Shown here: positions 15,327 through 24,210 of the stretch, in pieces
Numbering within the stretch: the stretch's first letter is position 1
Layout of the letters: each line of letters begins with the position of its first letter
DNA from: Allomuricauda sp. TY007
GTDB lineage: Bacteria; Bacteroidota; Bacteroidia; Flavobacteriales; Flavobacteriaceae
Assembly: GCF_010468565.1 (NCBI RefSeq)
Contig: NZ_WUEG01000021.1
Location: forward strand, 1-44,890
DNA length: 44,890 nucleotides
Direction: 5' to 3'
Translations under genes and position numbers: made by a program
Notes under the pieces: generated by a model
Told to the model about the DNA's origin: nothing
Databases searched by the model: none
What the model saw: only the letters and a program-made list of their open reading frames with translations

Positions 15327-16217
15327 ATGGAACAGTTGATCGGAACAGGAGTAGCATTGGTAACTCCGTTCAGAGAAGATTTATCGGTGGATGTGAAAGC
15401 CTTGGAAAGAGTGGTGGAGCATAACATTCAAGGTGGTGTGGATTATTTGGTAGTGTTGGGAACAACGGCCGAATCCGCAACCCTTTCACAAGCGGAGAAA
15501 CAGTTGGTGGTAGATGTAGTGGTGCGTACCAATGCTGGCAGGCTTCCATTGGTGCTTGGTGTGGGGGGCAACAACACCATGGCGGTGGTAAACGAGCTTA
15601 AAACATTGGATTTATCCGATTTTGATGCCATTCTCTCTGTATCGCCCTATTACAATAAACCCACGCAAGAAGGCATATACCAACATTTTAAAGTGATTGC
15701 CGAAGCATCGCCCATACCAATTGTACTATATAATGTGCCTTCTAGGACAGGAAGCAATATGTTGCCCGAAACGACCCTAAGGCTGGCCCATGAGTTTTCC
15801 AATATCGTGGGAATCAAAGAAGCATGTGGGGATTTGGTGCAGATTGGTGAAATCATCAAAAACAAACCGGAAAGCTTTTTGGTGATTTCCGGTGACGATG
15901 CCACAGCCTTGCCGACCGTTTTGGCCGGTGGGGCCGGAGTTATCTCGGTTTTGGGCCAGGGATTGCCTACGCTTTTTTCGGATATGATCAAACTAGGTTT
16001 GGAGGACAATGCAAAAGAGGCTTATGGAATACACCATAAACTTTCGGCGTTAATGTCGCTTATTTTTGAGGAAGGTAATCCGGCAGGGATCAAAAGTATT
16101 TTTGAAAGCAAGGATATTTCAAAAGCAACAGTTAGGCTGCCACTGGTTGAAGCGACCCCTGTATTAAAAGAAAAAATAAGTGCTTCGCTAAAGGCACTGG
16201 ACAGGGCACATGTTTAA
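15327..16217 (+). CDS. dapA: 4-hydroxy-tetrahydrodipicolinate synthase
   Basis: DapA condenses pyruvate with aspartate semialdehyde in the diaminopimelate/lysine pathway. The 296-residue TIM-barrel protein shows GTTAESATLSQAEK, the proton-relay tyrosine in VLYNVPSRTG and the Schiff-base lysine in VGIKEACGD, all in the expected order. The length is standard. Related aldolases such as N-acetylneuraminate lyase share the fold, but the TTAESATL motif (GTTGE(S/A)xTL in the family) and the NVPSRTG loop favour DapA. It follows the DUF6913-like gene by four bases; a weak CCCAA/TTGGG hairpin without a strong T run lies after the stop. Confidence 0.95.
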   Translation: MEQLIGTGVALVTPFREDLSVDVKALERVVEHNIQGGVDYLVVLGTTAESATLSQAEKQLVVDVVVRTNAGRLPLVLGVGGNNTMAVVNELKTLDLSDFDAILSVSPYYNKPTQEGIYQHFKVIAEASPIPIVLYNVPSRTGSNMLPETTLRLAHEFSNIVGIKEACGDLVQIGEIIKNKPESFLVISGDDATALPTVLAGGAGVISVLGQGLPTLFSDMIKLGLEDNAKEAYGIHHKLSALMSLIFEEGNPAGIKSIFESKDISKATVRLPLVEATPVLKEKISASLKALDRAHV

Positions 16218-16313
16218 AATTCGTTAAATGTTGCCCAAATTATTGGGTATTGGCCATTGTACCTGTTACATTTGAGTGGTAAAAATTCTTTTTTTATATC
16301 CATTCAATATCAC

Positions 16314-16321
16314 TAATTTTG
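16314..16321 (+). promoter_or_regulatory. Putative bamD promoter -7 element
   Basis: TAATTTTG fits TAnnTTTG exactly and ends four bases before the first ATG of bamD at 16326. A start site at the usual distance would fall on or beside that ATG, implying a leaderless message or translation from the second ATG at 16338. Confidence 0.45.
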
Positions 16322-16325
16322 CAAA

Positions 16326-17162
16326 ATGTTTTTGAATATGAGGTCAATACTCCTTTTTTGTTGTGCAGCAGCATTTCTCGTATCCTGTAGCGAATACCAA
16401 AAGGTACTCAAGGAAACCGATGTGAAGGCCAAATATGATATGGCCGAAAAGCTGTACGAAGAAGGTGATTATAAAAGAGCAGTTCGTTTGTTTGAGCAAA
16501 TTGCGCCCAAATATGTAGGTAAACCCCAAGGAGAGCGGGTAATGTTCTTTTTTGCCGACAGTTATTTCAAAAACGGTGATTATTATTTGTCGGGCTATCA
16601 GTTCGAGCGCTTTATAAAATCGTATCCACGAAGTGATAAAATCCAAGAAGCGAGCTTTTTGGGAGCAAAAAGTTACTACATGCTGTCTCCAAGATATTCT
16701 TTGGACCAGACGGATACGGATAAAGCCTTGTTGAAGCTTCAAACATTCATCAATAATTATTCCGAATCAGAATTTTTTGAAGAGGCCAATGCCATGGCCA
16801 AGGAGCTGACCACCAAAAAAGAGAAAAAGCAGATAGAAATAGCGAAACAATTCAACAAATTAGGAAAATTTAACCTACCTGTTTTGATTTCAGCCATAAC
16901 TGCGTTCGATAATTTTATAACAGACAACCCAGGTTCGGTTTATAGGGAAGAAGCCCTTTATTACCGAATTGAAGCAGCTACAGAGCTGGCTTTGAACAGT
17001 ACAATGGACAAGAAGAAAGAGCGATTGGAAGATGCTCTTGACTCCTATAATAATTTAATACGCTATTTTCCAGAATCGAAATTCAAAAAAGAAGCTGATG
17101 AACTTGCCGAAACGATTCAACAGGAATTGAGCGTATATAACACGACTTCCGTATCCAAATAA
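16326..17162 (+). CDS. bamD: Outer membrane protein assembly factor BamD
   Basis: A 278-residue lipoprotein with signal sequence ending at LVSC (Cys21) followed by tetratricopeptide-type repeats: YDMAEKLYEEGDYKRAVRLFEQI, FFADSYFKNGDYYLSGYQFERFI, and YNNLIRYFPESKFKKEADEL at the C terminus. This is the BamD/YfiO architecture. BamD is the essential partner of BamA in folding beta-barrel proteins into the outer membrane. The first ATG (16326) and the second (16338) are both possible. It begins a plus-strand run with rpoZ, coaBC, DUF4835 and recN, an arrangement I recall as common in Flavobacteriaceae. Confidence 0.93.
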   Translation: MFLNMRSILLFCCAAAFLVSCSEYQKVLKETDVKAKYDMAEKLYEEGDYKRAVRLFEQIAPKYVGKPQGERVMFFFADSYFKNGDYYLSGYQFERFIKSYPRSDKIQEASFLGAKSYYMLSPRYSLDQTDTDKALLKLQTFINNYSESEFFEEANAMAKELTTKKEKKQIEIAKQFNKLGKFNLPVLISAITAFDNFITDNPGSVYREEALYYRIEAATELALNSTMDKKKERLEDALDSYNNLIRYFPESKFKKEADELAETIQQELSVYNTTSVSK

Positions 17163-17186
17163 AAATTAGTTTTTAAACCACTGCAT

Positions 17187-17513
17187 ATGCAAGATTTGAA
17201 AAACACCAAGGCCCCGGTTTCCACAGTAACACTCAACCGAAACGAGTTTGACGAAAAAACCGAAAACATTTACGAAGCCATTTCCATTACGGCCAAAAGA
17301 GCGATCCAAATCAATTCAGAAATAAAAAAGGAATTGTTGGAAAAGCTTGAAGAATTCGCCACATACAGCGACAGCTTGGAAGAAGTATTCGAGAACAAAG
17401 AACAAATCGAAGTTTCCAAGTTTTACGAAAAGTTGCCAAAACCACACGCTTTGGCAGTACAAGAGTGGTTGGAAGATAAAATTTACTACAGGAATACAGC
17501 GAAAGACGCTTAA
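17187..17513 (+). CDS. rpoZ: RNA polymerase omega subunit, Bacteroidota type
   Basis: A 108-residue protein with the omega core helix pattern NIYEAISITAKRAIQINSEIKKELLEKLEEF, equivalent to the region of omega that cradles the C-terminal tail of the beta' subunit. The Bacteroidota version carries a C-terminal extension (FYEKLPKPHALAVQEWLEDKIYY), as here. It helps assemble and stabilise RNA polymerase. It lies 24 bp after bamD and four bases before coaBC. In many bacteria rpoZ sits next to gmk and coaBC; coupling to coaBC is kept here. Confidence 0.88.
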   Translation: MQDLKNTKAPVSTVTLNRNEFDEKTENIYEAISITAKRAIQINSEIKKELLEKLEEFATYSDSLEEVFENKEQIEVSKFYEKLPKPHALAVQEWLEDKIYYRNTAKDA

Positions 17514-17516
17514 GAA

Positions 17517-18722
17517 ATGCTTGGCGGTAAAAATATCCTTTTAGGAATTTCCGGGGGAATTGCCGCGTACAAGACTACATTTCTTGTTCGTTTACTGATT
17601 AAAGCTGGTGCCCAGGTCAAAATTGTAATGACCCAGAGCGCCAGCTCTTTTGTTTCGCCCCTTACATTGTCCACACTTTCCAAGAACCCAGTTTTGATGG
17701 ATTTTGTGAACGAAGAGGATGGAAGTCTCTCTTGGAACAACCACGTGGAACTCGGTCTTTGGGCGGATATAATGTTGATTGCGCCAGCCACGGCCAACAC
17801 GTTATCCAAAATGGCCAACGGAACCTGCGACAATTTGCTTTTGGCCACTTATCTATCCGCAAAATGTCCCGTTTATTTTGCGCCGGCCATGGATTTGGAT
17901 ATGTACAAGCACCCATCCACCAAGAACTCTCTGGATAAACTTGAATCTTTTGGTAATACCATGATTCCTGCTGAATCGGGAGAACTGGCAAGTGGATTGC
18001 ATGGTGAGGGACGTATGGCAGAGCCTGAGAACATCGTAGCCTTCATTCAAGAAGAATTGAAAAAGGGACTGCTCCTTTCCGGAAAAAAAGTGCTCATTAC
18101 CGCAGGGCCAACCCATGAGGCCATTGACCCCGTTCGTTTTTTGGGAAACCGTTCCACGGGCACCATGGGGTTTGAACTGGCCAAGAGAGCTGCTGATTTG
18201 GGTGCAAACGTGATTTTGGTTTCAGGTCCCACACATTTGAATATCGAACATCATAATATTCAACTCATTCGAGTGACGTCCGCACAGGAAATGTACGAAG
18301 CCTGCCATGAAAATTACGTGGAGATCGATATCGCCATATGTGCTGCTGCGGTAGCAGATTATCGTCCTAAAATAATAGCTTCAGAAAAGGTAAAGAAGCA
18401 GGAAGGCGACATGAAGATTGAGCTGGAACGTACTCCGGATATTCTTATGTCGCTTGGAGAAGCCAAAAAGAATCAATTTTTGGTCGGATTTGCCTTGGAA
18501 ACCCAAAATGAACTGGAGAATGCCAAAGGTAAGCTCAAAAGAAAACATTTGGACGGCATTGTTCTCAATTCCCTTAAAGATGACGGAGCTGGGTTCGGGG
18601 GCAGCACAAATAAAATCACCTTTATAGATAAGAATTCAAGGATAAAAACGTTTGATTTGAAGACGAAGCCCGAAGTGGCTTCCGATATTTGGCAAGAAAT
18701 CATCTCCAGAATCCATGCGTAA
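17517..18722 (+). CDS. coaBC: Phosphopantothenoylcysteine decarboxylase / phosphopantothenate-cysteine ligase
   Basis: A 401-residue bifunctional enzyme catalysing two successive coenzyme A steps. The N-terminal CoaC flavoprotein domain shows GISGGIAAYK, the catalytic His in WNNHVELG and the PAMDLDMY motif with APATANTLSKMANG before it. The C-terminal CoaB domain (from about residue 185) shows ITAGPTHEAIDPVRFLGNRS, AAAVADYRP and the lysine-rich EKVKK region. Length is standard. Its end overlaps the next gene by eight bases, so DUF4835 is probably translated by re-initiation. Confidence 0.96.
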   Translation: MLGGKNILLGISGGIAAYKTTFLVRLLIKAGAQVKIVMTQSASSFVSPLTLSTLSKNPVLMDFVNEEDGSLSWNNHVELGLWADIMLIAPATANTLSKMANGTCDNLLLATYLSAKCPVYFAPAMDLDMYKHPSTKNSLDKLESFGNTMIPAESGELASGLHGEGRMAEPENIVAFIQEELKKGLLLSGKKVLITAGPTHEAIDPVRFLGNRSTGTMGFELAKRAADLGANVILVSGPTHLNIEHHNIQLIRVTSAQEMYEACHENYVEIDIAICAAAVADYRPKIIASEKVKKQEGDMKIELERTPDILMSLGEAKKNQFLVGFALETQNELENAKGKLKRKHLDGIVLNSLKDDGAGFGGSTNKITFIDKNSRIKTFDLKTKPEVASDIWQEIISRIHA

Positions 18723-19605
18723 CATACTTTTTTCTGTTTTTCTTTTATTTGCTGCCATCGGGACATATGCACAGGAATTGAATTGCCAGGTCACGGTGAA
18801 CTCTGACCAAGTAGGGCAGACCAATCAACAGATTTTTAGGACTTTGGAGCGTTCCCTCAACGATTTTGTGAACAAAAGCAAATGGACGAACAGGACCTAT
18901 CGTGAAAATGAACGGGTCAATGCACGTATGTTTATCACAGTAACTCAATACGAATCGGACCGTTTTGAGGCCAATATCCAAATTCAGTCAACAAGACCCG
19001 TATTCAATACCACATACGAAAGCCCCGTGTTCAATTATAAGGACAATTCGTTTAACTTTCAATATCAGGAGTTTCAGCCTTTAGTCTATAATCCAAACAA
19101 TTTCGACTCCAATTTGGTGGGTGTTATTTCATATTATGTTTATATGATTTTGGGATTGGATGCCGATACATTTTCTTTGGAAGGAGGCAACGATTTTTAC
19201 CGTCGGGCCCAAAATATCGTGACCCAAGCACAAAGTTCCAGTTACAGCGGATGGAGTCAGGACACAGGAGACCGAAGCCGTTTTGAATTGGTGGACAACC
19301 TATTGAGCAACTCGTTCAGGGAATACAGGATTGCCATGTACAATTACCACAGGAAAGGACTCGATATACTGGCTGATAACAATAGTACGGGCAAGCAAAT
19401 CATTGCGGGAAGCCTTCGTTTGTTCGAAACACTCATTAGTCGCAGACCCAATGCCTTCCTGATTCAGACCTTTTTCGATGCCAAGTCCGAAGAAATCCAG
19501 AATATCTTCTCTGACGGCCCCAAGGTGGACATTGTAAAACTCAAGGAAACCTTAAACAAAGTGGCTCCATTTTATTCCAGTACATGGAATGAAATAAATT
19601 ACTAG
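18715..19605 (+). CDS. DUF4835 family exported protein
   Basis: A 296-residue protein with an N-terminal signal peptide ending around TYAQELNC, followed by the conserved QVTVNSDQVGQTNQQIFRTL start of the DUF4835 family. Other family landmarks seen are KWTNRTYRENER, YNPNNFDSNLVGVISYY, LGLDADTFSLEGG and AMYNYHRKGLDI near the C-terminal half. It is a periplasmic or cell-surface protein of unknown function found in Bacteroidota, typically between coaBC and recN as here. The gene begins inside the end of coaBC. No catalytic motif is evident. Confidence 0.9.
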   Translation: MRNILFSVFLLFAAIGTYAQELNCQVTVNSDQVGQTNQQIFRTLERSLNDFVNKSKWTNRTYRENERVNARMFITVTQYESDRFEANIQIQSTRPVFNTTYESPVFNYKDNSFNFQYQEFQPLVYNPNNFDSNLVGVISYYVYMILGLDADTFSLEGGNDFYRRAQNIVTQAQSSSYSGWSQDTGDRSRFELVDNLLSNSFREYRIAMYNYHRKGLDILADNNSTGKQIIAGSLRLFETLISRRPNAFLIQTFFDAKSEEIQNIFSDGPKVDIVKLKETLNKVAPFYSSTWNEINY

Positions 19606-19651
19606 TGCAGTTCTCCAAAGAAATTTATCTTTACGGGTAAATTCTTCAATA

Positions 19652-21304
19652 TTGCTAGCAAATCTATCCATCCAAAATTATGCACTCATTGATGACGTAA
19701 GTGTGTCTTTTTCCAACGGATTTACCACCATAACAGGGGAAACCGGAGCAGGAAAATCCATACTATTGGGCGGACTTTCCATGGTTTTGGGAAAACGTGC
19801 CGATTTATCATCTTTAAAAAACACAGCACAAAAATGTGTGATAGAAGCCGAGTTCGATATTTCCAAATATCAGCTCAAGCCGTTTTTTGAGGAAAATGAA
19901 CTGGATTATGAGGATACTACTATTCTTCGCAGAGAAATATTACCAAGTGGAAAATCAAGGGCATTTGTAAACGATTCCCCGGTTACGCTGGATGTAATGC
20001 GTGCCTTGGGCGACCAATTGGTGGATGTGCACTCGCAGCACCAAACCATGCAGCTCACCGACAACGATTTTCAGATGAAAGTGTTGGATGCATTGGCCGA
20101 TAACTCAGAAAATCTTTCAGAATATACCAATGAGCTTGAAAAGTTGCGGACAGCTTCCAGAGAACTTCAAAAGTTGGAAGATTTCCAAGCTGATGCCGAT
20201 AAGGAACACGATTACAATAGCTTTTTGTTGAAGGAACTGGAAGATGCCAAGCTCAAAGAGGGCATACAGGAAGAACTCGAAGAAGAGTATGAGCAATTGA
20301 GCAACGTAGAACAGATTATGGAGCAGTTGTCCGCCGGGCATCAGTTGTTGAATGACGAGCAATTGGGTATTGTAGGCCGACTTACCGATTTAAAACGCGC
20401 ATTCCAGGGCTTGACTGATTTCGGGGCTGACTATAAATCTTTGTACGATAGGATTCAATCAGTTTTGATTGAAACCGATGATATTGCATCCGAACTGGAA
20501 CAAATGCAGGAAGGTGTGGAGGCTGATCCTGAACGTTTGGAAGTAGTCAATGGAAAATTACAGCAGCTATACGACCTTCAGAAAAAACATCATACGGATT
20601 CCGTTACGGATTTAATAGTCATTAGGGAAGAACTGGCACAAAAAGTAGACGCGGTTGCCAATATTGAATCCAAAATCAAAGAAAAACAACAAGAGGTTGA
20701 CACTATCACCAAAAAGGTAGAAGCTTGGGCCAAAAAAATAAGTGAGGGCAGAAAGGCTGTCATCCCCAAATTGAATGAAAGGCTTCAAGCCAACCTATCA
20801 TCTTTGGGAATGTCGGCAGCGACATTTAAGATAGAGGTAAATCCATCTAAATTACTCAAGACCAACGGTAAAGATGATTTGGTGTTCTTGTTTTCTGCAA
20901 ACAAAGGCTCCAATTACGGAGAACTTAAAAAAGTGGCATCAGGAGGGGAACTATCCCGGATTATGCTCACTATAAAATCCATTTTGGCAGAGTATGAAAA
21001 CCTGCCGACCATGATGTTCGATGAAATCGATACCGGGGTGTCGGGTGAAATATCCAACCGTATGGGCGAGATCATGCAGCAAATGAGCGGTACCATGCAG
21101 GTGTTCTCCATTACACATTTGCCACAGGTGGCCTCAAAAGGAAAGTATCAGTTCAAAGTTTATAAGGAAGAGGGAATGGAAGGGACGAGCACTCACATTA
21201 AACAGCTAAGCACGGATGAACGTGTAAGGGAGTTGGCCGAAATGTTGGGTGGCAAGTCATTGTCCGAATCCGCTTTGGCGCATGCCAGGGAGCTGTTACA
21301 ATAA
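19652..21304 (+). CDS. recN: DNA repair protein RecN
   Basis: A 550-residue SMC-like ATPase: Walker A GETGAGKS (about residues 29-36), a central pair of coiled coils (roughly 150-370), the ABC signature VASGGELSRIML and Walker B MMFDEIDTGVSG, then the D-loop and ITHLPQVAS switch histidine. RecN acts in double-strand break repair. The best start is TTG at 19652 (LANLSIQNYALIDD), since the conserved N terminus begins there and no ATG is available. A TATCTTTA resembling a promoter -7 element lies just before it, so recN may be transcribed separately from the coaBC-DUF4835 genes. Confidence 0.95.
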   Translation: MLANLSIQNYALIDDVSVSFSNGFTTITGETGAGKSILLGGLSMVLGKRADLSSLKNTAQKCVIEAEFDISKYQLKPFFEENELDYEDTTILRREILPSGKSRAFVNDSPVTLDVMRALGDQLVDVHSQHQTMQLTDNDFQMKVLDALADNSENLSEYTNELEKLRTASRELQKLEDFQADADKEHDYNSFLLKELEDAKLKEGIQEELEEEYEQLSNVEQIMEQLSAGHQLLNDEQLGIVGRLTDLKRAFQGLTDFGADYKSLYDRIQSVLIETDDIASELEQMQEGVEADPERLEVVNGKLQQLYDLQKKHHTDSVTDLIVIREELAQKVDAVANIESKIKEKQQEVDTITKKVEAWAKKISEGRKAVIPKLNERLQANLSSLGMSAATFKIEVNPSKLLKTNGKDDLVFLFSANKGSNYGELKKVASGGELSRIMLTIKSILAEYENLPTMMFDEIDTGVSGEISNRMGEIMQQMSGTMQVFSITHLPQVASKGKYQFKVYKEEGMEGTSTHIKQLSTDERVRELAEMLGGKSLSESALAHARELLQ

Positions 21305-21342
21305 AACCACAAAGCTGCTTCCCAAACTTCAAATAGTTTAAA

Positions 21343-21350
21343 TATCTTTG
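21343..21350 (+). promoter_or_regulatory. Putative fabI promoter -7 element
   Basis: TATCTTTG matches TAnnTTTG exactly, 27 bases before the fabI ATG, giving a leader of roughly 20 nucleotides. No clear -33 element at the standard spacing. Confidence 0.5.
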
Positions 21351-21377
21351 TGACACAATCAACAATAGCAATAAACT

Positions 21378-22190
21378 ATGGCATACAATCTTTTAAAAGG
21401 TAAAAAAGGAATCATTTTTGGCGCATTGGACCCTAACTCCATTGCTTGGAAAACCGCTGAACGCGTTCACGAAGAAGGTGGCGAGTTTGTTCTGACCAAC
21501 GCACCTATCGCCATGCGAATGGGGCAAATCAATGAACTGGCGGAAAAAACCAATTCAGAAATTATTCCCGCAGATGCCACTAACGAGGAGGACTTGAAAA
21601 ACCTGGTGGAGAAATCCATGGAGATTTTGGGAGGAAAACTGGATTTTGTGCTCCATTCCATCGGAATGTCCGTAAACGTTAGAAAAGGAAGACATTACAC
21701 AGATGAAAACTATAGCTTTACGGAAAAAGGCTGGGACGTATCGGCATTATCTTTCCATAAAGTTATGCAGTCACTTTATAAAGCTGAAGCGATGAACCAA
21801 TGGGGAAGTATAGTTGCTTTGACCTACATGGCTGCGCAGAGAACATTCCCAGATTATAATGATATGGCGGACAACAAGGCTTATTTGGAGTCCGTGGCAA
21901 GAAGCTTTGGTTATTTCTTTGGAAAAGAACACAAGGTGAGAGTGAACACAATTTCCCAATCTCCGACCCCGACCACAGCCGGACAGGGTGTAAAAGGGTT
22001 TGATGGATTCATCAACTACGCGGAAAAAATGTCGCCATTGGGCAACGCGACAGCTGATGATTGTGCCAACTATACGGTATCACTTTTCTCAGATTTGACC
22101 AAAAAAGTGACCATGCAGAACCTTTTCCATGATGGTGGGTTCTCCAATACAGGGGTAAGTCAAGAAGTAATCGATGAGTTTTCGAAATAA
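21378..22190 (+). CDS. fabI: Enoyl-[acyl-carrier-protein] reductase (NADH) FabI
   Basis: A 270-residue short-chain dehydrogenase with the FabI-specific cofactor start KGIIFGALDPNSIAWKTA and catalytic Tyr-(X)6-Lys seen as YNDMADNK, preceded by VALTYMAAQRTFPDY. The substrate-binding loop ISQSPTPTTAGQGVKGF follows the FabI pattern. It performs the last reduction of each fatty-acid elongation cycle and is the classical target of triclosan-type inhibitors. Transcribed alone: a promoter element lies before it and a strong intrinsic terminator after it. Confidence 0.96.
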   Translation: MAYNLLKGKKGIIFGALDPNSIAWKTAERVHEEGGEFVLTNAPIAMRMGQINELAEKTNSEIIPADATNEEDLKNLVEKSMEILGGKLDFVLHSIGMSVNVRKGRHYTDENYSFTEKGWDVSALSFHKVMQSLYKAEAMNQWGSIVALTYMAAQRTFPDYNDMADNKAYLESVARSFGYFFGKEHKVRVNTISQSPTPTTAGQGVKGFDGFINYAEKMSPLGNATADDCANYTVSLFSDLTKKVTMQNLFHDGGFSNTGVSQEVIDEFSK

Positions 22191-22209
22191 ACTTTAAAAA
22201 ATATATGGG

Positions 22210-22236
22210 AAGCCACTCTTTTTAGGGTGGCTTTTC
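22210..22236 (+). terminator. Intrinsic terminator after fabI
   Basis: AAGCCAC (22210-22216) and GTGGCTT (22227-22233) form a 7-bp stem around a T-rich loop, followed by further T residues. It ends eight bases before the next gene's ATG (22245), so the glycosyltransferase either has its promoter inside this region or relies on read-through. Confidence 0.75.
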
Positions 22237-22244
22237 TGTTTGAG

Positions 22245-23252
22245 ATGAACACTTTTTTTTCCATAGTGGTCCCGGTTTACAATAGACCCGAAGAAGTTCG
22301 GGAACTCTTGGAAAGCCTTCAAAAACAAGACTTCCAGAAAGATTTTGAGGTGGTTATTGTTGAGGACGGGTCTTCACAAAGTTCGGAGGAAGTAGTGGAT
22401 AGGTTTCAGGGTAAGTTGAATATTTCCTACTACTTCAAGAAAAATTCGGGACCCGGGGATTCCAGAAATTTTGGAATGCAACATGCCAAAGGAAATTATT
22501 TCATCATTCTGGATTCGGACTGTATCCTGCCAAAGCAATATTTGTCCGAAGTGGACAAGGAACTAACAAGGGAGTTTGTACACTGTTTTGGTGGCCCCGA
22601 TGCCGCAGATGAATCCTTTACCACCATTCAGAAAGCCATCAATTATGTAATGACCTCTTTTTTTACCACTGGAGGCATAAGGGGAGGGGAAAAGGCTGTA
22701 GGAAAGTTTCAACCCCGTAGCTTTAACATGGGCATTTCCAAAAATGCTTTTGAAAAAACGGGAGGTTTTGGCAGAATTCATCCGGGCGAAGACCCGGACC
22801 TTACTTTCCGGGTTTGGAAAGCAGGGTTTGAAACCCGATTGTTCCCAAAAGCTTTTGTGTACCATAAAAGGCGTATAAACTGGAATAAATTCTATATTCA
22901 GGTGAATAAATTTGGGATGGTTCGCCCCATACTCAACAAGTGGCATCCCGGAACGGCAAAACCGACTTACTGGTTTCCAACTTTGTTTATGTTGGGATTG
23001 TGCGTTGCCATAATCTTGGCTATTGCAAGGCTTTGGTTGCCTTTAATGCTGTATGTGTTTTATTTTTCAATATTGTTTTTGGATGCTTTAATACGGAACA
23101 AAGACATAAAGGTGGCCATTTTAGCCATTTATGCGGCTTTGACCCAATTTACGGGATATGGAATTGGTTTTTTCAAGTCCACAATGTTGCTTAACTTTAG
23201 TAATAAGAATCCAGAGGAATTGTTTCCCAAACTATTTTTCAAGAAAAATTAA
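22245..23252 (+). CDS. Family 2 glycosyltransferase, membrane-anchored
   Basis: Start taken at ATG 22245 (MNTFFSIVVPVYNRPEEV); the earlier GTG at 22227 lies in the terminator stem. The 335-residue protein has the GT-A fold: nucleotide-sugar binding start VVPVYNRPEEVRELL, the DxD-type ILDSDC around residue 90, and GGFGRIHPGEDPDLTFRVW as the acceptor/catalytic region. Two to three C-terminal hydrophobic helices anchor it in the inner membrane. It transfers a sugar from a nucleotide donor, but donor and acceptor cannot be named. One base separates it from the YbbR-like gene, suggesting co-transcription; no polysaccharide cluster surrounds it. Confidence 0.88.
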   Translation: MNTFFSIVVPVYNRPEEVRELLESLQKQDFQKDFEVVIVEDGSSQSSEEVVDRFQGKLNISYYFKKNSGPGDSRNFGMQHAKGNYFIILDSDCILPKQYLSEVDKELTREFVHCFGGPDAADESFTTIQKAINYVMTSFFTTGGIRGGEKAVGKFQPRSFNMGISKNAFEKTGGFGRIHPGEDPDLTFRVWKAGFETRLFPKAFVYHKRRINWNKFYIQVNKFGMVRPILNKWHPGTAKPTYWFPTLFMLGLCVAIILAIARLWLPLMLYVFYFSILFLDALIRNKDIKVAILAIYAALTQFTGYGIGFFKSTMLLNFSNKNPEELFPKLFFKKN

Positions 23253-23253
23253 A

Positions 23254-24210
23254 GTGTTTAAAAAGGTATTGAACGGCCTCAATCAAAAGAAAGCGAAAGT
23301 GTTTTCGCTGTTTCTGTTATGCTCTTTTTTGGCGTGGTTTATTAGCAACCTGTCCGAAACGTATGAGTCTCGTACCTACTTTACGCTAAACTATCGTAAT
23401 CTTCCGGATTCGTTGTTGTTGGGGAAGAATTCAAATGATGAAATTGAAGTCAAACTCAGAACCAGCGGTTTTCAATTTTTATACTATAAAATTTTTAAGC
23501 GCCGTATTGATGTTGATGTCTCTGAAGTAGAATTCCAAAATGGGGATTATGTGTTGAGCAAGGAGGTGTTGAGGAGACAAATGGATCAGCAATTATCACA
23601 GAACATATCGCTTTTGGACTTGGACAGGAACCAACTGGAAATAGACTTGTACCAAGTGGATTCCAAGAAGATACCCATACAGGCGAGAGTGGATTTACAG
23701 CTTCAGCAAAACTATATTCTGGATGGGAAAATTAAGGTTTCACCGGATTCGGTTGAGGTGAAAGGACCAAAAAATGAAATTGATACCATTAAATCAATAA
23801 AAACATCATCCATACAACTAACCAACGTCAATACCGATTTTTCCAACGAAGTTACCCTGATCTTCCCAAAAGGATTGGACAACAGTATTTTTTCGGTAGG
23901 TAGGGCAAAGGTTTTTGGTAAGGTCTCAAAGTTTTCAGAAAAGATTTTTGAGGTGCCTGTGCAAGTGCTGAATATTCCAGAAGGGTATCAAGTAAGGACC
24001 TTTCCCAATTCAGTAACCGTGTTGTGCAAGGCGACTATTGAGCGTTTGAAGGAAATTTCGGCCTCCGACTTTGAAATTGTTGCAGATTATGGACAATTAA
24101 ATGGGGCTGAAAGCAGTACTTTGTTCTTGGAGATTACACAAAGCCCACAAAAAGTATACGATATAAGGCTTGAAGAAAACACTGTAAATTTTGTTTTGGA
24201 ACAGCAATGA
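23254..24210 (+). CDS. YbbR-like domain protein
   Basis: GTG 23254 (MFKKVLNGLNQKKAKVFS, 318 residues) is chosen because it directly follows the previous stop; the open frame upstream lies within the glycosyltransferase. One N-terminal membrane helix (FSLFLLCSFLAWFI) is followed by an extracytoplasmic part with repeated YbbR-like segments, for example IPIQARVDLQLQQNYILDGKIKVSPDSVEVKGP and the related EVPVQVLNIPEGYQVRTFPNSVTVLC. In Firmicutes such proteins (CdaR) regulate a diadenylate cyclase; no cyclase gene is adjacent here, so that role is not supported. It overlaps coaE by four bases. Confidence 0.8.
   Translation: MFKKVLNGLNQKKAKVFSLFLLCSFLAWFISNLSETYESRTYFTLNYRNLPDSLLLGKNSNDEIEVKLRTSGFQFLYYKIFKRRIDVDVSEVEFQNGDYVLSKEVLRRQMDQQLSQNISLLDLDRNQLEIDLYQVDSKKIPIQARVDLQLQQNYILDGKIKVSPDSVEVKGPKNEIDTIKSIKTSSIQLTNVNTDFSNEVTLIFPKGLDNSIFSVGRAKVFGKVSKFSEKIFEVPVQVLNIPEGYQVRTFPNSVTVLCKATIERLKEISASDFEIVADYGQLNGAESSTLFLEITQSPQKVYDIRLEENTVNFVLEQQ

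Noticed and set aside
23254..24210. CdaR-type regulator of cyclic di-AMP synthesis
   Set aside because: The YbbR-like repeats fit, but no diadenylate cyclase gene is adjacent; only the domain name is supported.
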